Positions 26,036-35,217 of a stretch of 53,235 nt of DNA are shown piece by piece. Under the pieces are notes generated by a model that had not been told where the DNA came from, searched no databases, and was given only the letters and a program-made list of their open reading frames with translations. This DNA is from Solidesulfovibrio fructosivorans JJ] (lineage in GTDB: Bacteria > Desulfobacterota > Desulfovibrionia > Desulfovibrionales > Desulfovibrionaceae): assembly GCF_000179555.1 (NCBI RefSeq), contig NZ_AECZ01000028.1, forward strand, positions 1 through 53,235. Direction: 5' to 3'. The stretch's first letter is position 1. The number at the start of each line of letters is the position of its first letter. The position numbers were made by a program, and so were the translations under genes.

Positions 26036-27568
26036 CTATTCCAAACGCATGCGCGTCATGGACGTTTTGAGGTCCGCCGCCAGATGGGCCAGGCTGGTCA
26101 CGGCGGAGGAGGTCTGGGTCATGGACCCGGCGGTATCCCCGGCGATGCGGTTGATGTGGTCGGTGGAGCGGTTGATCTCCTCGGAGGTGGCGGACTGCTG
26201 TTCGGCGGCGGTGGCGATGCCACGCACCTGATCCGAGGTTTTTTCCACGAAATTGAGGATCTGGTGCAGCGCGTCGCCGGCTTCGTGGGCCAGATTGTCG
26301 GCGTCCTCGATGCCCTGGGTGGTCTCGTCGGTGGCGGACATGTTGCGCCGGGCGCTTTCCTGAATGGCCTGGATGTAGCTGCTCACTTCCTTGGTGGCGG
26401 TCATGGTCTTTTCGGCGAGTTTTCGCACTTCGTCGGCCACGACCGCGAAACCACGTCCGGCCTCGCCGGCCCGGGCCGCTTCGATGGCGGCATTGAGCGC
26501 CAGCAGGTTGGTCTGATCGGCGATGTCGGAGATGACCTGCATGATCTGGCCGATGCCCTGGGCCTGGCCGCCGAGGTCCTGCATTTCGGATTTGAGCCCG
26601 GCCGCCTTGACGTTGACCGACTCCATCACGCTTATGACCTTGGCCACGAGATCCGAGCCGGTGGTGGCCATGGCGTTGGCCTTGCTGGCCGTCGCGGCGG
26701 CGTCGCCGGCGTTTCTGGCCACCTCGAGAATGGTGGCGTTCATCTCTTCGATGGCCGTGGCCACTTCGGCCGTGCGGGCGCGCTGCTCTTCCATGCCCTC
26801 GGTGGACTGGGCGATGTGGCTGGTCATCTGTTCGGCCGCTTCGGCCAGGGACTCGGCCACGGCCGTGGCTTCGGACACGCCCTGGGCGATGCGGTGGTTT
26901 TGTTCGGTGATGGTGCGTTCCTTGAGCACCACGCCCGTGAAGTCGGCCACGGACACGAAGCCGCCGATGAGGTTGCCGTCGAAGTCCAGGATCGGGGTGG
27001 CGAAAATGCTGATGTATTTGCGGTTGCCCTTGTGGGTGTCGAATTCCGTCTTGGAGCTCTGGCGGGAGCGTTCGCGGATGGCCTTGTCGGCCACGGTATC
27101 GCATTCCTCGTTGTAGAAGAAACGGGAAAAGCTCTTGCCCACGTGGCTCTCCGGCGTGCCCTCGTTTTCCGTCAGGCGCACCATATGCTCGTTGACCCAT
27201 TTGATCTTGCCGTCTTCCCCGACAATGGCCATGGGCGTGATGATGTTGCCGAGCATGGCCTCGTCCTTGCTCAGGCGTTCCTTGATGGCCTTTTCATGAG
27301 GCTCGACGGTCTCGCGCAGGGCGTCGACGCGAAGCACGGGGTCGTCCTCCAGATCGTAGTCGAAAGTGGCCGACGCGACCGAGGCGAACATGTGGCCGAT
27401 GCGGGTGAACGTCGCTTCCAATCGTCCCTGGACCCACAACAAAAAGCCCGAGACGAGGATGAAGGCAAGAGCCAGGAGGCAATAGGAAAGAATGCCGCCG
27501 GCCAAGGCACTTGCGATGAGGAGGACGGCGTTGACGACGATGACGGCGAACAACAGCGGACGTTTCAT
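26036..27568 (-). CDS. PAS-domain methyl-accepting chemotaxis protein
   Basis: A 510-aa receptor starting [23 protein letters not shown] lies 3-4 nt upstream of the ATG at 27568. Two adjacent N-terminal membrane helices (about 5-24 and 26-45) leave almost no periplasmic loop. A PAS domain (about 105-225) follows, with [16 protein letters not shown] and [20 protein letters not shown]. There is no clear HAMP domain. The signalling hairpin is [20 protein letters not shown]. It should sense a cytoplasmic or membrane cue such as redox or energy state. It is a paralogue of the receptor at 33193. Confidence 0.92.
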   Translation of the reverse strand: MKRPLLFAVIVVNAVLLIASALAGGILSYCLLALAFILVSGFLLWVQGRLEATFTRIGHMFASVASATFDYDLEDDPVLRVDALRETVEPHEKAIKERLSKDEAMLGNIITPMAIVGEDGKIKWVNEHMVRLTENEGTPESHVGKSFSRFFYNEECDTVADKAIRERSRQSSKTEFDTHKGNRKYISIFATPILDFDGNLIGGFVSVADFTGVVLKERTITEQNHRIAQGVSEATAVAESLAEAAEQMTSHIAQSTEGMEEQRARTAEVATAIEEMNATILEVARNAGDAAATASKANAMATTGSDLVAKVISVMESVNVKAAGLKSEMQDLGGQAQGIGQIMQVISDIADQTNLLALNAAIEAARAGEAGRGFAVVADEVRKLAEKTMTATKEVSSYIQAIQESARRNMSATDETTQGIEDADNLAHEAGDALHQILNFVEKTSDQVRGIATAAEQQSATSEEINRSTDHINRIAGDTAGSMTQTSSAVTSLAHLAADLKTSMTRMRLE

Positions 27569-27702
27569 GATTCCCCCTGTGAAAAAATGAACAAACGTCC
27601 GTGGCAGCGGACCTCCGGGCCGTAACGTATAATCACCGGAATCGCAATAATGCGGACGCAAATGTCACAAGGGGTACGGAGGGAGGCTTTGGCAACCCGG
27701 CG

Positions 27703-28269
27703 TCAGGCCGAGGGGGAATAATAGCTGCGTCCCTCGAAGCAGGCCCGACACAGCGTCTCCCCGCCGAAAACGATTTCGCGGCCGTCGAGGACCGATTCGC
27801 CGCAGCGCGCGCACAGGCAGGCCCGCACCGGCCGGCCGGGCAGGTCCTCGGGGCGTAGGGGAACGGCGACCGGGGTCAGGCGGAAAAGCGCCTCGTCAGG
27901 GATCGTGGCCAAAAGCGCCGGGGCGGCGTCCTTGTCCGGGCCGTCCTCGCGCTCGGTCACGCGCACGGCGGCCCCGGTGCGCAGGTTGACGAACGTGGCC
28001 GCCATCTTGCCGTAATCGAGCACCTTCATGGTGCGCTTGCCGGGCCGGCAGCCGGTCAGGGCCATGATGGCGTCCGTGGCGCAGCGGTCGATCTCCACGA
28101 AGACGATCAGATTCTTGCGGTCCGCGCCCTTGGGGTCGGCGATGCCGATCTCCCGCAGGCCGGCCATGGTCATGCGGGTGCCGATCCTGATCCCCCGGCA
28201 GACGTCGCCGTGAAAGCGGCCCGCCTCTTCGAGCAGACGGGCGTAGGTTTCGGATTGCGTCGTGTCCAT
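27703..28269 (-). CDS. FmdE-family protein (formylmethanofuran dehydrogenase subunit E-like)
   Basis: A 188-aa protein; the ATG at 28269 is preceded by GAGGAAG. Residues 8-130 match FmdE (PF02663): AGRFHGDVCRGIRIGTRM with H20 and C24, and DRCATDAIMALTGCRPGKRT with C63 and C74. The C-terminus carries a four-Cys zinc ribbon (C153-x2-C156, C174-x2-C177). In methanogens FmdE belongs to formylmethanofuran dehydrogenase; sulfate reducers lack that pathway and carry FmdE proteins of unclear role, often linked to molybdenum or tungsten enzymes. No such enzyme is adjacent here. Confidence 0.9.
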   Translation of the reverse strand: MDTTQSETYARLLEEAGRFHGDVCRGIRIGTRMTMAGLREIGIADPKGADRKNLIVFVEIDRCATDAIMALTGCRPGKRTMKVLDYGKMAATFVNLRTGAAVRVTEREDGPDKDAAPALLATIPDEALFRLTPVAVPLRPEDLPGRPVRACLCARCGESVLDGREIVFGGETLCRACFEGRSYYSPSA

Positions 28270-28417
28270 ACCGCTTCCTCCCTTGGCGCGTCTTGTCCCA
28301 GGGGTGCGGAAAAAAAGCAATCCATCACGCGGGGTTGTAAAATCGTGTGCCTTGTGTCTCCCCGGTGTGCCTCTTCCCAACATGGATTTCCGGTAAAAAA
28401 TTTCGGAAGGGGAGAGC

Positions 28418-28457
28418 GCGAGAGGGGAAACCCTTTTTAAAGGGTTTCCCCTCTCGC
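28418..28457 (-). terminator. Hairpin module B after aspartate decarboxylase gene
   Basis: An 18-bp perfect stem, GCGAGAGGGGAAACCCTT with AAGGGTTTCCCCTCTCGC, around a 4-nt loop, 20 nt past the minus-strand stop. Confidence 0.8.
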
Positions 28458-28477
28458 ATTTCTCTTCTTTTCATTTC

Positions 28478-30073
28478 TTACCTCGCGTCCCACTCGCGTT
28501 TGTAGTCCTCGAGCAGCTCGCTTACGGCCTGGCCGATCCGTTCGTACTGCGGCGTGTCCAGGTTGGCCTGGGACACGCGCACGGACATGGTGGGGCCGGC
28601 GAAGCCGCCGCCGTCCATGAGCACCACGTCCTTTTCCCGGGCCAACCGCCAGACGAAGTCGATGGGCTCGTGGGTCTCGCGCAGCCAGTCGTCGAAGTCC
28701 CGGCCGTAGCGCGAGGCCGCCAGCTTGTGGATGTCGATGGTGGCGTAGTAGCGGGCGCAGCCGGGGCCGTCGGCCGGCGGCGCGACGCCGAGGCCCCGGT
28801 AGAGCGCGGCGTAGCGTTCGGCCAGGAGCCCCTGGGCCTCCTTTTTATAGCGCGCCCCGGCGTCAAGCAGTTCGGCCAGGGAGAAAAAGACCATCATGGC
28901 CTGCTGGGGCGTGGACAGGCCGGCGGTGTGGTTTAGGGCCACGGCCCGGCTGTCGGCCACCAGTCGGTCGATGAGCCGCAAGCCGTCCGGATCGGTGGTG
29001 ATGGAGGCGTAGCGTTGCCGCAGGGCCTTGCGCCTGGCTTCGGGCTGGGCGGCGATCATGGGGTCGAGGGCGTTGTCCCGGGCGATGCCGATGACCCCGA
29101 GCCGCCAGCCGGTGCAACCGAAATACTTGGAGTAGGAATAGACCAGGATGGTGTTTCGGGGAGCCAGGGCGGCCAGGGAGGTAAACCCGTCGACAAAGGA
29201 ACCGTAGACGTCGTCGGTGAGGATCACGAGGTCCTTGCGACGGGTGGCCACGAGGTCGGCGATGCGCTCCAGGGACTCCCTTGAAAGGCTGACCGAGGGC
29301 GGGTTGGACGGGTTGACCAGGAAAAACGCCTTGACCGCCGGATCGGCCAGCTTTTCCAGTTCGGCTTCCGGGAACTGCCAGCCGAGGTTTTCGTCCATGG
29401 CGACGCGCACGCTGGTCAGGGCGTAGTCGGCCAGGGGCGGAATCTCGAGGTAGGGGGAAAAGATGGGCGTGGCGATGGCCAGGGTGTCGCCGGGCGTGAG
29501 CAGGCCATTTTCCTTGAGCGTATTGAAAAGGTAGCTGATGGCGGCCGTGCCCCCTTCGGTGAGAAAGAGGTCCATGCCGCCGGCCGGGGGACGGCCGTCG
29601 AAGAGCACGGTGTCGAGATAGGCCCGGACGATTTTTTCGGTCAGGGGCAGGGCCCGGTCCGGGCTCGGATAGTGGTCGCCCAGGATGGCGTCGGCCATCT
29701 CGTAGGCGAAGGCGTCGCCGTCAAGGCCGAGCCGGTCGGTGGCAAAGCGGCAGGCGTCGGCGAGAAAGCGCGCCCCGGGCTTGTCCGCGTTGGCGTCGCA
29801 GTAGGCCAAAAGCCTTTTCCCGCAGCCGCCCCGCTCGGGGACGCCGGCCATGCCCGGCCGGGTCATGACGCGCCGGCCTTCCTCCAGGGCGAAGCCGCCG
29901 AACAGGAAATAGGCTTCGCGCGGGGCGGTGGCGATCCAGTTGGGATTGCCCCGGCCGGCGTTGATCATCATCTTCTCATGGTTGGTTTTGGCCAGATCGG
30001 CCAGCTTGTTTTTCAGCTCGAAGGGACTGAGGTGCTCGTAGCGTTTTTCCTCGGCGACCCGGTCTGCGGCCAT
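28478..30073 (-). CDS. asdA: Aspartate 4-decarboxylase / aspartate aminotransferase
   Basis: A 531-aa PLP enzyme of the fold-type I AspD group, which converts aspartate to alanine and CO2. AAGGAGG lies 5 nt before the ATG. The extended N-terminus (EHLSPFELKNKLADLAK, NAGRGNPNWIATAPR) and total length around 530 are characteristic; ordinary aspartate aminotransferases have about 400 aa. Cofactor contacts include FLVNPSNPPS, LTDDVYGSF and Schiff-base lysine K316 in VYSYSKYFGCTGWRLG. In several bacteria the enzyme works with the aspartate:alanine antiporter AspT to generate proton motive force, but no antiporter gene is next to it here. Confidence 0.9.
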   Translation of the reverse strand: MAADRVAEEKRYEHLSPFELKNKLADLAKTNHEKMMINAGRGNPNWIATAPREAYFLFGGFALEEGRRVMTRPGMAGVPERGGCGKRLLAYCDANADKPGARFLADACRFATDRLGLDGDAFAYEMADAILGDHYPSPDRALPLTEKIVRAYLDTVLFDGRPPAGGMDLFLTEGGTAAISYLFNTLKENGLLTPGDTLAIATPIFSPYLEIPPLADYALTSVRVAMDENLGWQFPEAELEKLADPAVKAFFLVNPSNPPSVSLSRESLERIADLVATRRKDLVILTDDVYGSFVDGFTSLAALAPRNTILVYSYSKYFGCTGWRLGVIGIARDNALDPMIAAQPEARRKALRQRYASITTDPDGLRLIDRLVADSRAVALNHTAGLSTPQQAMMVFFSLAELLDAGARYKKEAQGLLAERYAALYRGLGVAPPADGPGCARYYATIDIHKLAASRYGRDFDDWLRETHEPIDFVWRLAREKDVVLMDGGGFAGPTMSVRVSQANLDTPQYERIGQAVSELLEDYKREWDAR

Positions 30074-30172
30074 GCGCGTCCTCCTTGGCTGTGGCGGAAA
30101 GGCGGGGCCACGGCATGGTACGGCATGGACGCGTTTCGGTAAATCGCCTTAGCGCGAAAGCGCCTCCCGGCG

Positions 30173-30583
30173 TCAGGCACGCGGCCCGTGTTCCCGGGCG
30201 AAGGCGGCGAAGCGCTGGTCGTCGTTGCGGATGTGGCCGACGAACCAGGTTCCCAGGTATTCGAGCGTTTCCAGGGACAAAAGTCCCGGGCCCTCGCCGG
30301 TGCGCTTTCCCAGGTCCCGCGTCATGCGACGGAAGGTGTCGTGCTGGCGGCGATGGTCCGCGAGATCCGGGTAGTCGTAGCCGGCCATGGTGGCTTCCTC
30401 GTCGGTAAAATGCCCGTCGGCATAGGCCTGCATGCCCTGGAAGGCGTTCAGCACGCCCTGCCGATGGTGCCCCGCCTGTATCTGCTCCCCCAGTTCGGAA
30501 AGCATGTCCAAAAACATCCGGTGTTGCTCGTCGATGACCTCAAAGCCGGTCCTCAGGCTGTCGTCGAAGATGCTGGGCTGCAT
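30173..30583 (-). CDS. Bacteriohemerythrin
   Basis: A 136-aa di-iron O2-binding protein. All ligands are visible: H21, H58, E62, H77, H81, H117 and D122 (VIDEQH, GHFTDEE, DHRRQH, GHIRNDD). GAGGA lies 6 nt before the ATG. It has no signal or fused domain, so it is a cytoplasmic single-domain hemerythrin, thought to sense, store or scavenge O2 in anaerobes. It lies upstream of the aspartate decarboxylase gene on the same strand with about 100 nt between. Confidence 0.92.
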   Translation of the reverse strand: MQPSIFDDSLRTGFEVIDEQHRMFLDMLSELGEQIQAGHHRQGVLNAFQGMQAYADGHFTDEEATMAGYDYPDLADHRRQHDTFRRMTRDLGKRTGEGPGLLSLETLEYLGTWFVGHIRNDDQRFAAFAREHGPRA

Positions 30584-30656
30584 GGAGAATCCTCATCCTT
30601 CAAGCTGGTGGGGCAGGCCGCGCGGAGCCCGGGGCGGCCTGCCGGCGAACCGGGGA

Positions 30657-31637
30657 TTATTCCGGCGGGGCCATGAACTGCGGGCCGACGGGGTCGGTCA
30701 CGTGTTCGGCCAGGATGCGGTTGACGGCCTCGAAATCGGCGGCCGTGAGCGCAAAGTCGAAGATGTCGCCGATGGGGGCCATCTGGGCCGGCCGGCGGCC
30801 GCCCCACAGGGCCACCTCGACGCCCTGGTCCAGGACCCAGCGCACGGCGAAGGGGAGGAGTTCCTTGCCGTGGCGCTGCCTGGCCCAGGCGGCCAGGGCC
30901 TCGGCCGCGCCGAGGTATTGCCCGAACCGGGGCATGGCGAATTTGGGGTCGAACCGGCGCAGGTCGTCGCCGGTAAATTCCCGGTCCGGCCCCATGGTCC
31001 CGGACAAAAGCCCCCGGCAAAGCGCTCCGTAGGTCATGAGCGCCACGCCGTGCCGCTTGCAGTAGGGCAGGATGGCGGTTTCCATGTCCCGCTCGAACAG
31101 GTTGTAGGGCGGCTGGCAAAACGACAGCCTGCCCCGGCCGCGAAAGGCCTCCATCTGGGCCGGGTCGTAGTTGCTCACCCCGACGCAGCGCACCTTGCCC
31201 GACAGCCGCAGCCGCTCCAGGGCGGCCGCCGTTTCCTCGAAGGGCACCTTGCCGTCCGGCCAGTGCACGAAATAGATGTCGATGGTCTCGACGCCAAGCC
31301 GACGCAACGAATCCTCGACCTCGGCCTCGATGCGGGCGGGGCTGGCGTCGCGGCTGACCTGGCCGTCCTTCCAGGCCAGGGCGACCTTGGTGGAGATGCG
31401 CACCTTATCGCGGCGCCCGTATTCCTTGAGGGCCTTGCCCACGATTTCCTCGGACCGGCCGAAGCCGTAGACCGGGGCGGTGTCGATCAGGGTGACCCCG
31501 GCGTCCAGGGCGGCGTGGATGGTGGCGATGCCCTCCCGCTCGTCGCTGCCGCCCCACATCCAGCCGCCGATGGCCCAGGTGCCGAGCGCCACCCGGGAAA
31601 CCGTCAGATCCGTATCCGGAATGTGTACGTATTCCAT
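30657..31637 (-). CDS. Aldo/keto reductase
   Basis: A 326-aa NAD(P)H-dependent oxidoreductase, TIM barrel. The catalytic tetrad is D52, Y57 (DTAPVYGFGRSEE), K84 (ISTKVALAW) and H125 (YFVHWPDG). It starts MEYVHIPDTDLTVSRVALGTW and has CAGGAG 7 nt upstream. The C-terminal cofactor region includes WVLDQGVEVALWGGRRPAQM. The sequence resembles the YghZ/AKR11-like group; substrate unknown. It lies between the superoxide reductase and hemerythrin genes on the same strand, but hairpins separate it from the former. Confidence 0.9.
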   Translation of the reverse strand: MEYVHIPDTDLTVSRVALGTWAIGGWMWGGSDEREGIATIHAALDAGVTLIDTAPVYGFGRSEEIVGKALKEYGRRDKVRISTKVALAWKDGQVSRDASPARIEAEVEDSLRRLGVETIDIYFVHWPDGKVPFEETAAALERLRLSGKVRCVGVSNYDPAQMEAFRGRGRLSFCQPPYNLFERDMETAILPYCKRHGVALMTYGALCRGLLSGTMGPDREFTGDDLRRFDPKFAMPRFGQYLGAAEALAAWARQRHGKELLPFAVRWVLDQGVEVALWGGRRPAQMAPIGDIFDFALTAADFEAVNRILAEHVTDPVGPQFMAPPE

Positions 31638-31663
31638 GGCGATACTCCTGTCAGGACGAGCGA

Positions 31664-31695
31664 AGGGAAACCCTTTACAACGGGATCTCCCCTTG
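31664..31695 (-). terminator. Degenerate module B hairpin
   Basis: AGGGAAACCC...GGGATCTCCCCTT forms an imperfect stem upstream of the aldo/keto reductase gene. It looks like a decayed copy of the 28418-28457 module. Confidence 0.35.
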
Positions 31696-31777
31696 CGCGC
31701 GCTCCCTTTCCCAATGTTATGCCTTTATGGATGTTGTACGGGTAACATACTGTTACTATTAAAAATCTTTGGGGGGG

Positions 31778-31815
31778 CTGGGGGAGGCCCTTTCTTCAGA
31801 AAGGGCCTCCCCCAG
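31778..31815 (-). terminator. Hairpin module A after superoxide reductase gene
   Basis: CTGGGGGAGGCCCTTTC and GAAAGGGCCTCCCCCAG around TTCA, 11 nt past the stop. On the minus strand it is followed by CAAAGATTTTTAATAGTAAC, the module-A tail. Confidence 0.8.
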
Positions 31816-31825
31816 GCTGCTAGGC

Positions 31826-32218
31826 TTAGGCCAGGCTGATGACCTGGGAGGCTTCCCACAGGCCGTGGATGTTGCAGTAGGCGGCGGCGGTCAGGGTGCC
31901 GGGGGCGGTGGTCTTCATGGAGAAGGTCACGCCGTGGAAGGTGTGGACGGGGCCGGTGTTGGGGCCTTCGACGGCCTCGCCGTGGGCGGTGAACTCGAAG
32001 CTGCCCACCTCGTAGGCGAACTTTCCGCCTTCGGGCTTGAAATAGACCCGTATCCAGCGGATGTGGTGCTCGGTGGTGTTGGGGTGGGCGATTTCCTTGC
32101 CCAGAGAGACGCGCACGTCGAAAAAGCCGTCCCCTGGGACCTGCGCCGGGCATTCGATCACCGGAACGTGCTTTTCCTTTTTCCAGTCAGCCGTTTGAAA
32201 CAAGTCGACCATGCTCAT
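31826..32218 (-). CDS. sor: Superoxide reductase (neelaredoxin type)
   Basis: A 130-aa protein reducing superoxide to peroxide without releasing O2. Iron-centre ligands are H17 (EKHVPVI, with E15), H45 and H51 (HPNTTEHHIRW), C115 and H118 (CNIHGLW). The N-terminal desulforedoxin Fe(Cys)4 domain is absent, so this is the one-iron class II form. The ATG at 32218 has GAGG 6 nt upstream; the ATG at 32212 is an alternative. Electron donor would be rubredoxin, whose gene is not in the window. Its presence argues for a strict anaerobe. Confidence 0.93.
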   Translation of the reverse strand: MSMVDLFQTADWKKEKHVPVIECPAQVPGDGFFDVRVSLGKEIAHPNTTEHHIRWIRVYFKPEGGKFAYEVGSFEFTAHGEAVEGPNTGPVHTFHGVTFSMKTTAPGTLTAAAYCNIHGLWEASQVISLA

Positions 32219-32287
32219 GCTGCACCTCGTAGTGGTTTGGCGACATGGTAAACACGTTTCGTCCCGGTTTGGCAAGTCCGGGGAAGC

Positions 32288-32887
32288 TTATCGGGGAATA
32301 TAGCCGTGGTCCTTGCCGGTGGCCTTTTTTTTGCGGGTTGGCGCGGGGTGGCGCTCCTGCCAGCAGGCTCGCTCGGCTTCGAGCAGTCCCCAGTTGGTGA
32401 GCTTGATGGTGTTGCCGGCGCCGGTTTCCGGGTCCTCGCCCTCCACGTGCTGCACGATGAGGCTGACCGGGCGGGTCCAGGGATCGGTGAAGCCCCATTT
32501 GTTGCCCATGATGCGGCCGTCGAGTTCGCCCTTGTATTCGGTCGGGTCGCCGTAGCGCGCAAGCAGATCGCCGCTGATCCGGCGGAAGAAATCCAGGTTC
32601 CCGTCCCGGTAGCGGGCCTTGATCCTGGCCACCCGCCCCGGCGCGGCGCAGGTGCCGACCAGGACGTAGCCCGAGGCGAAATACTTGTCGGGTCTCAGGG
32701 GAATGCGGCGCACCCAGGGGGCGTTTTTGACCGGGCGTTCCCGGGCGATGGTGAGGCGGCCCCTGTAGCTTTTGGCCGTGTCGCCGAGGGTGACGCCGGC
32801 CAGGTTGGACGGCGCTTCGGCCCGGACGGCGGTCGGCGCGGCCAAAAGCAGCAGGGCGAAAAGGACGAAGGCGCGGCAGCGAAACAT
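32288..32887 (-). CDS. Secreted hypothetical protein
   Basis: A 199-aa protein with a clear signal peptide (basic start, FVLFALLLLAAPTAVRA, cleavage near residue 23). AAGGAG lies 6 nt before the ATG at 32887. The mature part begins EAPSNLAGVTLGDTAKSY and has DFFRRISGDLLARYGDPTEY and NTIKLTNWGLLEAERACW; the C-terminus is basic (PTRKKKATGK). The GVTLG...YGDP layout is seen in small periplasmic proteins that I cannot name. It precedes the superoxide reductase gene by 70 nt on the same strand, so cotranscription is possible. Confidence 0.85.
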   Translation of the reverse strand: MFRCRAFVLFALLLLAAPTAVRAEAPSNLAGVTLGDTAKSYRGRLTIARERPVKNAPWVRRIPLRPDKYFASGYVLVGTCAAPGRVARIKARYRDGNLDFFRRISGDLLARYGDPTEYKGELDGRIMGNKWGFTDPWTRPVSLIVQHVEGEDPETGAGNTIKLTNWGLLEAERACWQERHPAPTRKKKATGKDHGYIPR

Positions 32888-32966
32888 GGCGGACTCCTTG
32901 GAACACGGCCTTGCCCGGGCGCGCCGGCCTCGGCCCTGGCCGTGTGTGTGGACGGCCCCTTTACGG

Positions 32967-33161
32967 TTAATGCTTGTTGCCGAAACGGGTCCTGTCGTGG
33001 ATGCCCCGGCGGTTGATCTCGCGGGCTTTGAACGCGTCGAAATCGAATTTGCCCGGGGCGATGACGTCATGGCGCTTGCGTACGCTTTGGCGGATAAAAA
33101 ACCATAAACATACGCTTAGAATCAGGAAAAGCAGGACGAAAGCAAGAATGGTCTCCCACAT
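32967..33161 (-). CDS. Small single-pass membrane protein
   Basis: A 64-aa protein: one membrane helix (residues 4-24, ILAFVLLFLILSVCLWFFI) and then a basic tail (RQSVRKRHDVIAPGKFDFDAF) predicted to face the cytoplasm. It starts 31 nt after the stop of the chemoreceptor at 33193 on the same strand, so the two are likely cotranscribed. The ribosome site (GAGG) is modest. Function unknown; a membrane partner of the receptor is a guess. Confidence 0.65.
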   Translation of the reverse strand: MWETILAFVLLFLILSVCLWFFIRQSVRKRHDVIAPGKFDFDAFKAREINRRGIHDRTRFGNKH

Positions 33162-33192
33162 GGGAGCCTCATAGCCTGAAAGGAGGCGAGTG

Positions 33193-34731
33193 TCATCCGA
33201 TGGCGTCGTTCTCGATGAAAAGCGCTTCCAGGTCGGCCGCCACGCGGGCCAGGTCGGCCACGGCCCGGGCCGAGGCGTCCATGGCCTGGCTGGTGTCGGC
33301 GGCCGCGCCGGCGATTTCCCCGCCATGGCGACCGGCCTCGTCGCCGGCGGCGGTCTGCGACGCGGCCGCTTCGGCAATGGCGCGCACATGGGTCGAGGTC
33401 GTATCCGCCAGTCCCAGGATGGCGTTGAGCGCCTCTCCGGCCTCGCCGGCGATGCCGGTGGTCGCCGCGACCAGGGCCACAGCCTCGCCGGTGACCCGGT
33501 TGTTGGTCTCGGCGCTGTCGCGGATGGCCGTGACGTTGCGCCCGACCTCCTTGGTGGCGGCCATGGTCTTTTCAGCCAGCTTCCTGACCTCGTCGGCGAC
33601 CACGGCGAAGCCCCGGCCGGATTCGCCGGCCCGGGCCGCCTCGATGGCGGCGTTTAGGGCCAGCAGGTTGGTCTGGTCGGCGATGTCGGAGATGACGTCC
33701 AGGATGCCGCCGACCTCCTTGGCTTGGCCGGAGAGGGTTTCCATGTGGCCGCCGAGGTCGCCGGCCTTTTCGGACAGTTGCCGCATGCCCGCGAGCACCT
33801 TGCCCATGACGTCCGCCGCCGCGGCCGCGCGTTCCCGGGTCTGGCCGGCCGCGGCGGCGGTCTGGCCGGCCTGTTCGGCAATGTCGCGGGAGGAGCGGCC
33901 GAGTTGCTCCACGGCCTCGCCCACACGCTCCAGGCGTTCGCGCTGGTCGCGGGCGGCCCGGCTGGCCTGGTCCACCCGCTCGGTCAGGATCTTGGCCGTG
34001 CCCGCCAGGTCGCCGGCCAGTTCGCCGGCCCTCGCCGCCCGGGCCGTCGTGCGCTCGTTTTGCCGGCAGAGGGTGTCCTCCTTGGTCCGCAGCTCGGTGA
34101 CGTCGAGGTAGAGGCACAGCCCGCCGATGACCGTCCCGGCCGCGTCCTTGAGGGGAAAGACGTTGTAGAAGACGTTGCGCCGGCCGCCCTTGTGCCCGGT
34201 GATGGTCACTTCCTTGTTGGAGAAGACCATGTCCTGGCGCATGGCCTTGCCGACCACGGTTTCACGGCCTGTTTCGTTGTAAAAGACCTCGGCCAGGGTG
34301 CGCCCGGTCTGGCTCGACGGCGGCGCGTCGATCTCGAGCATGCGCATGGTTGCTTCGTTGGTGTAAAGCGTGCGTTCGTCGGGGTCGACGAGCAGGAAGG
34401 GGATGGGCAGGCCGCTCGTGATGCCGTTTAAAAAGCCCCGCGTGGTGCGGGAGGACAGGGCCAGGGCGGCGATTGCCCCGGCCAGTTCGGGCGGCGCGGC
34501 CTCTTCGGCCGGCGTGCGTCCGGCCTCGATGTCGGCCAGCACGTTTTCCAGGCCCACCAGGGTCTTGCGCCGTTCCCGCGCGGCGACGAGTCCGCCGGCA
34601 ACGGCCACGGCGGCCGGAAAGGCCCCGCCGAGCAGGGCCGTCCCCGGCGCGTCCAAAAGCCAGCCGGCCAAAACGCCCAGGAGCAGGGAACAAGCCACGC
34701 CGCCCAAAAACACCCACATCCGTCCGGACAT
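33193..34731 (-). CDS. PAS-domain methyl-accepting chemotaxis protein
   Basis: A 512-aa receptor with two closely spaced N-terminal helices (about 5-24 and 30-50), no periplasmic domain, a PAS domain (about 105-215; [32 protein letters not shown]) and a signalling domain ([20 protein letters not shown]). It parallels the receptor at 26036 in layout and in motifs such as FYNE after the first PAS strand and IGG before the last. GGGG lies upstream of the ATG. The C-terminus lacks a recognisable methylation pentapeptide. It probably senses an intracellular signal. Confidence 0.92.
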   Translation of the reverse strand: MSGRMWVFLGGVACSLLLGVLAGWLLDAPGTALLGGAFPAAVAVAGGLVAARERRKTLVGLENVLADIEAGRTPAEEAAPPELAGAIAALALSSRTTRGFLNGITSGLPIPFLLVDPDERTLYTNEATMRMLEIDAPPSSQTGRTLAEVFYNETGRETVVGKAMRQDMVFSNKEVTITGHKGGRRNVFYNVFPLKDAAGTVIGGLCLYLDVTELRTKEDTLCRQNERTTARAARAGELAGDLAGTAKILTERVDQASRAARDQRERLERVGEAVEQLGRSSRDIAEQAGQTAAAAGQTRERAAAAADVMGKVLAGMRQLSEKAGDLGGHMETLSGQAKEVGGILDVISDIADQTNLLALNAAIEAARAGESGRGFAVVADEVRKLAEKTMAATKEVGRNVTAIRDSAETNNRVTGEAVALVAATTGIAGEAGEALNAILGLADTTSTHVRAIAEAAASQTAAGDEAGRHGGEIAGAAADTSQAMDASARAVADLARVAADLEALFIENDAIG

Positions 34732-34800
34732 GTTTTCCCCTTTGCCTGGAGGTCAGGCACACCGGCAGTTCGTCCGATCATCCTCGCCTTTTCGCGCCGC

Positions 34801-35217
34801 TTAGTCCATACGCAGCATGCGGTGCGGTCCGCCGGTGGTGGTCATCTGCCACACCTTGCCGTCTTTGACGAAATAACGTGAGCCGTCGTACTCCGCCGTG
34901 ACCGAGTCGCCGTTGATGACGGCCCCGGTCCAATCCTTGAACGTCGCCAGCGTCTTGCCGTCCATCACGTAGTAGAGCATGGCGTAGCCGTCGCCTTCCT
35001 TCACCAGGCAGAACTCGTATTTGTTGGGCCGGTTGTACTCGCTGGGCCGGCTTCTGACGTAGCAGCCGACAAGCAGCGGGTCGGGGGCTTTGACGACCTT
35101 GGCGTAGACCGAGGGCTTTCCTGTGGCTTCCTTGGGGCCGATGGCGTTGAGGCCGTTGCAGGCGCAAAGACACAGGGTCAGGGCCGCGATGCAGGCGATG
35201 CCGATGATGCGACGCAT
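34801..35217 (-). CDS. Putative lipoprotein
   Basis: A 138-aa protein with a lipoprotein signal: MRRIIGIACIAALTLCLCAC, lipidated Cys probably at residue 20. GGGAGA lies 5 nt upstream. The mature part is small and beta-rich, with two cysteines (LVGCYVRSRP, YEFCLVKEG) and a repeated DG-turn pattern (MDGKTLATFKDW, YDGSRYFVKDGKVW). No family recognised. It is divergent from the RND adaptor at 35514 and lies upstream of the chemoreceptor gene on the same strand. Confidence 0.8.
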   Translation of the reverse strand: MRRIIGIACIAALTLCLCACNGLNAIGPKEATGKPSVYAKVVKAPDPLLVGCYVRSRPSEYNRPNKYEFCLVKEGDGYAMLYYVMDGKTLATFKDWTGAVINGDSVTAEYDGSRYFVKDGKVWQMTTTGGPHRMLRMD

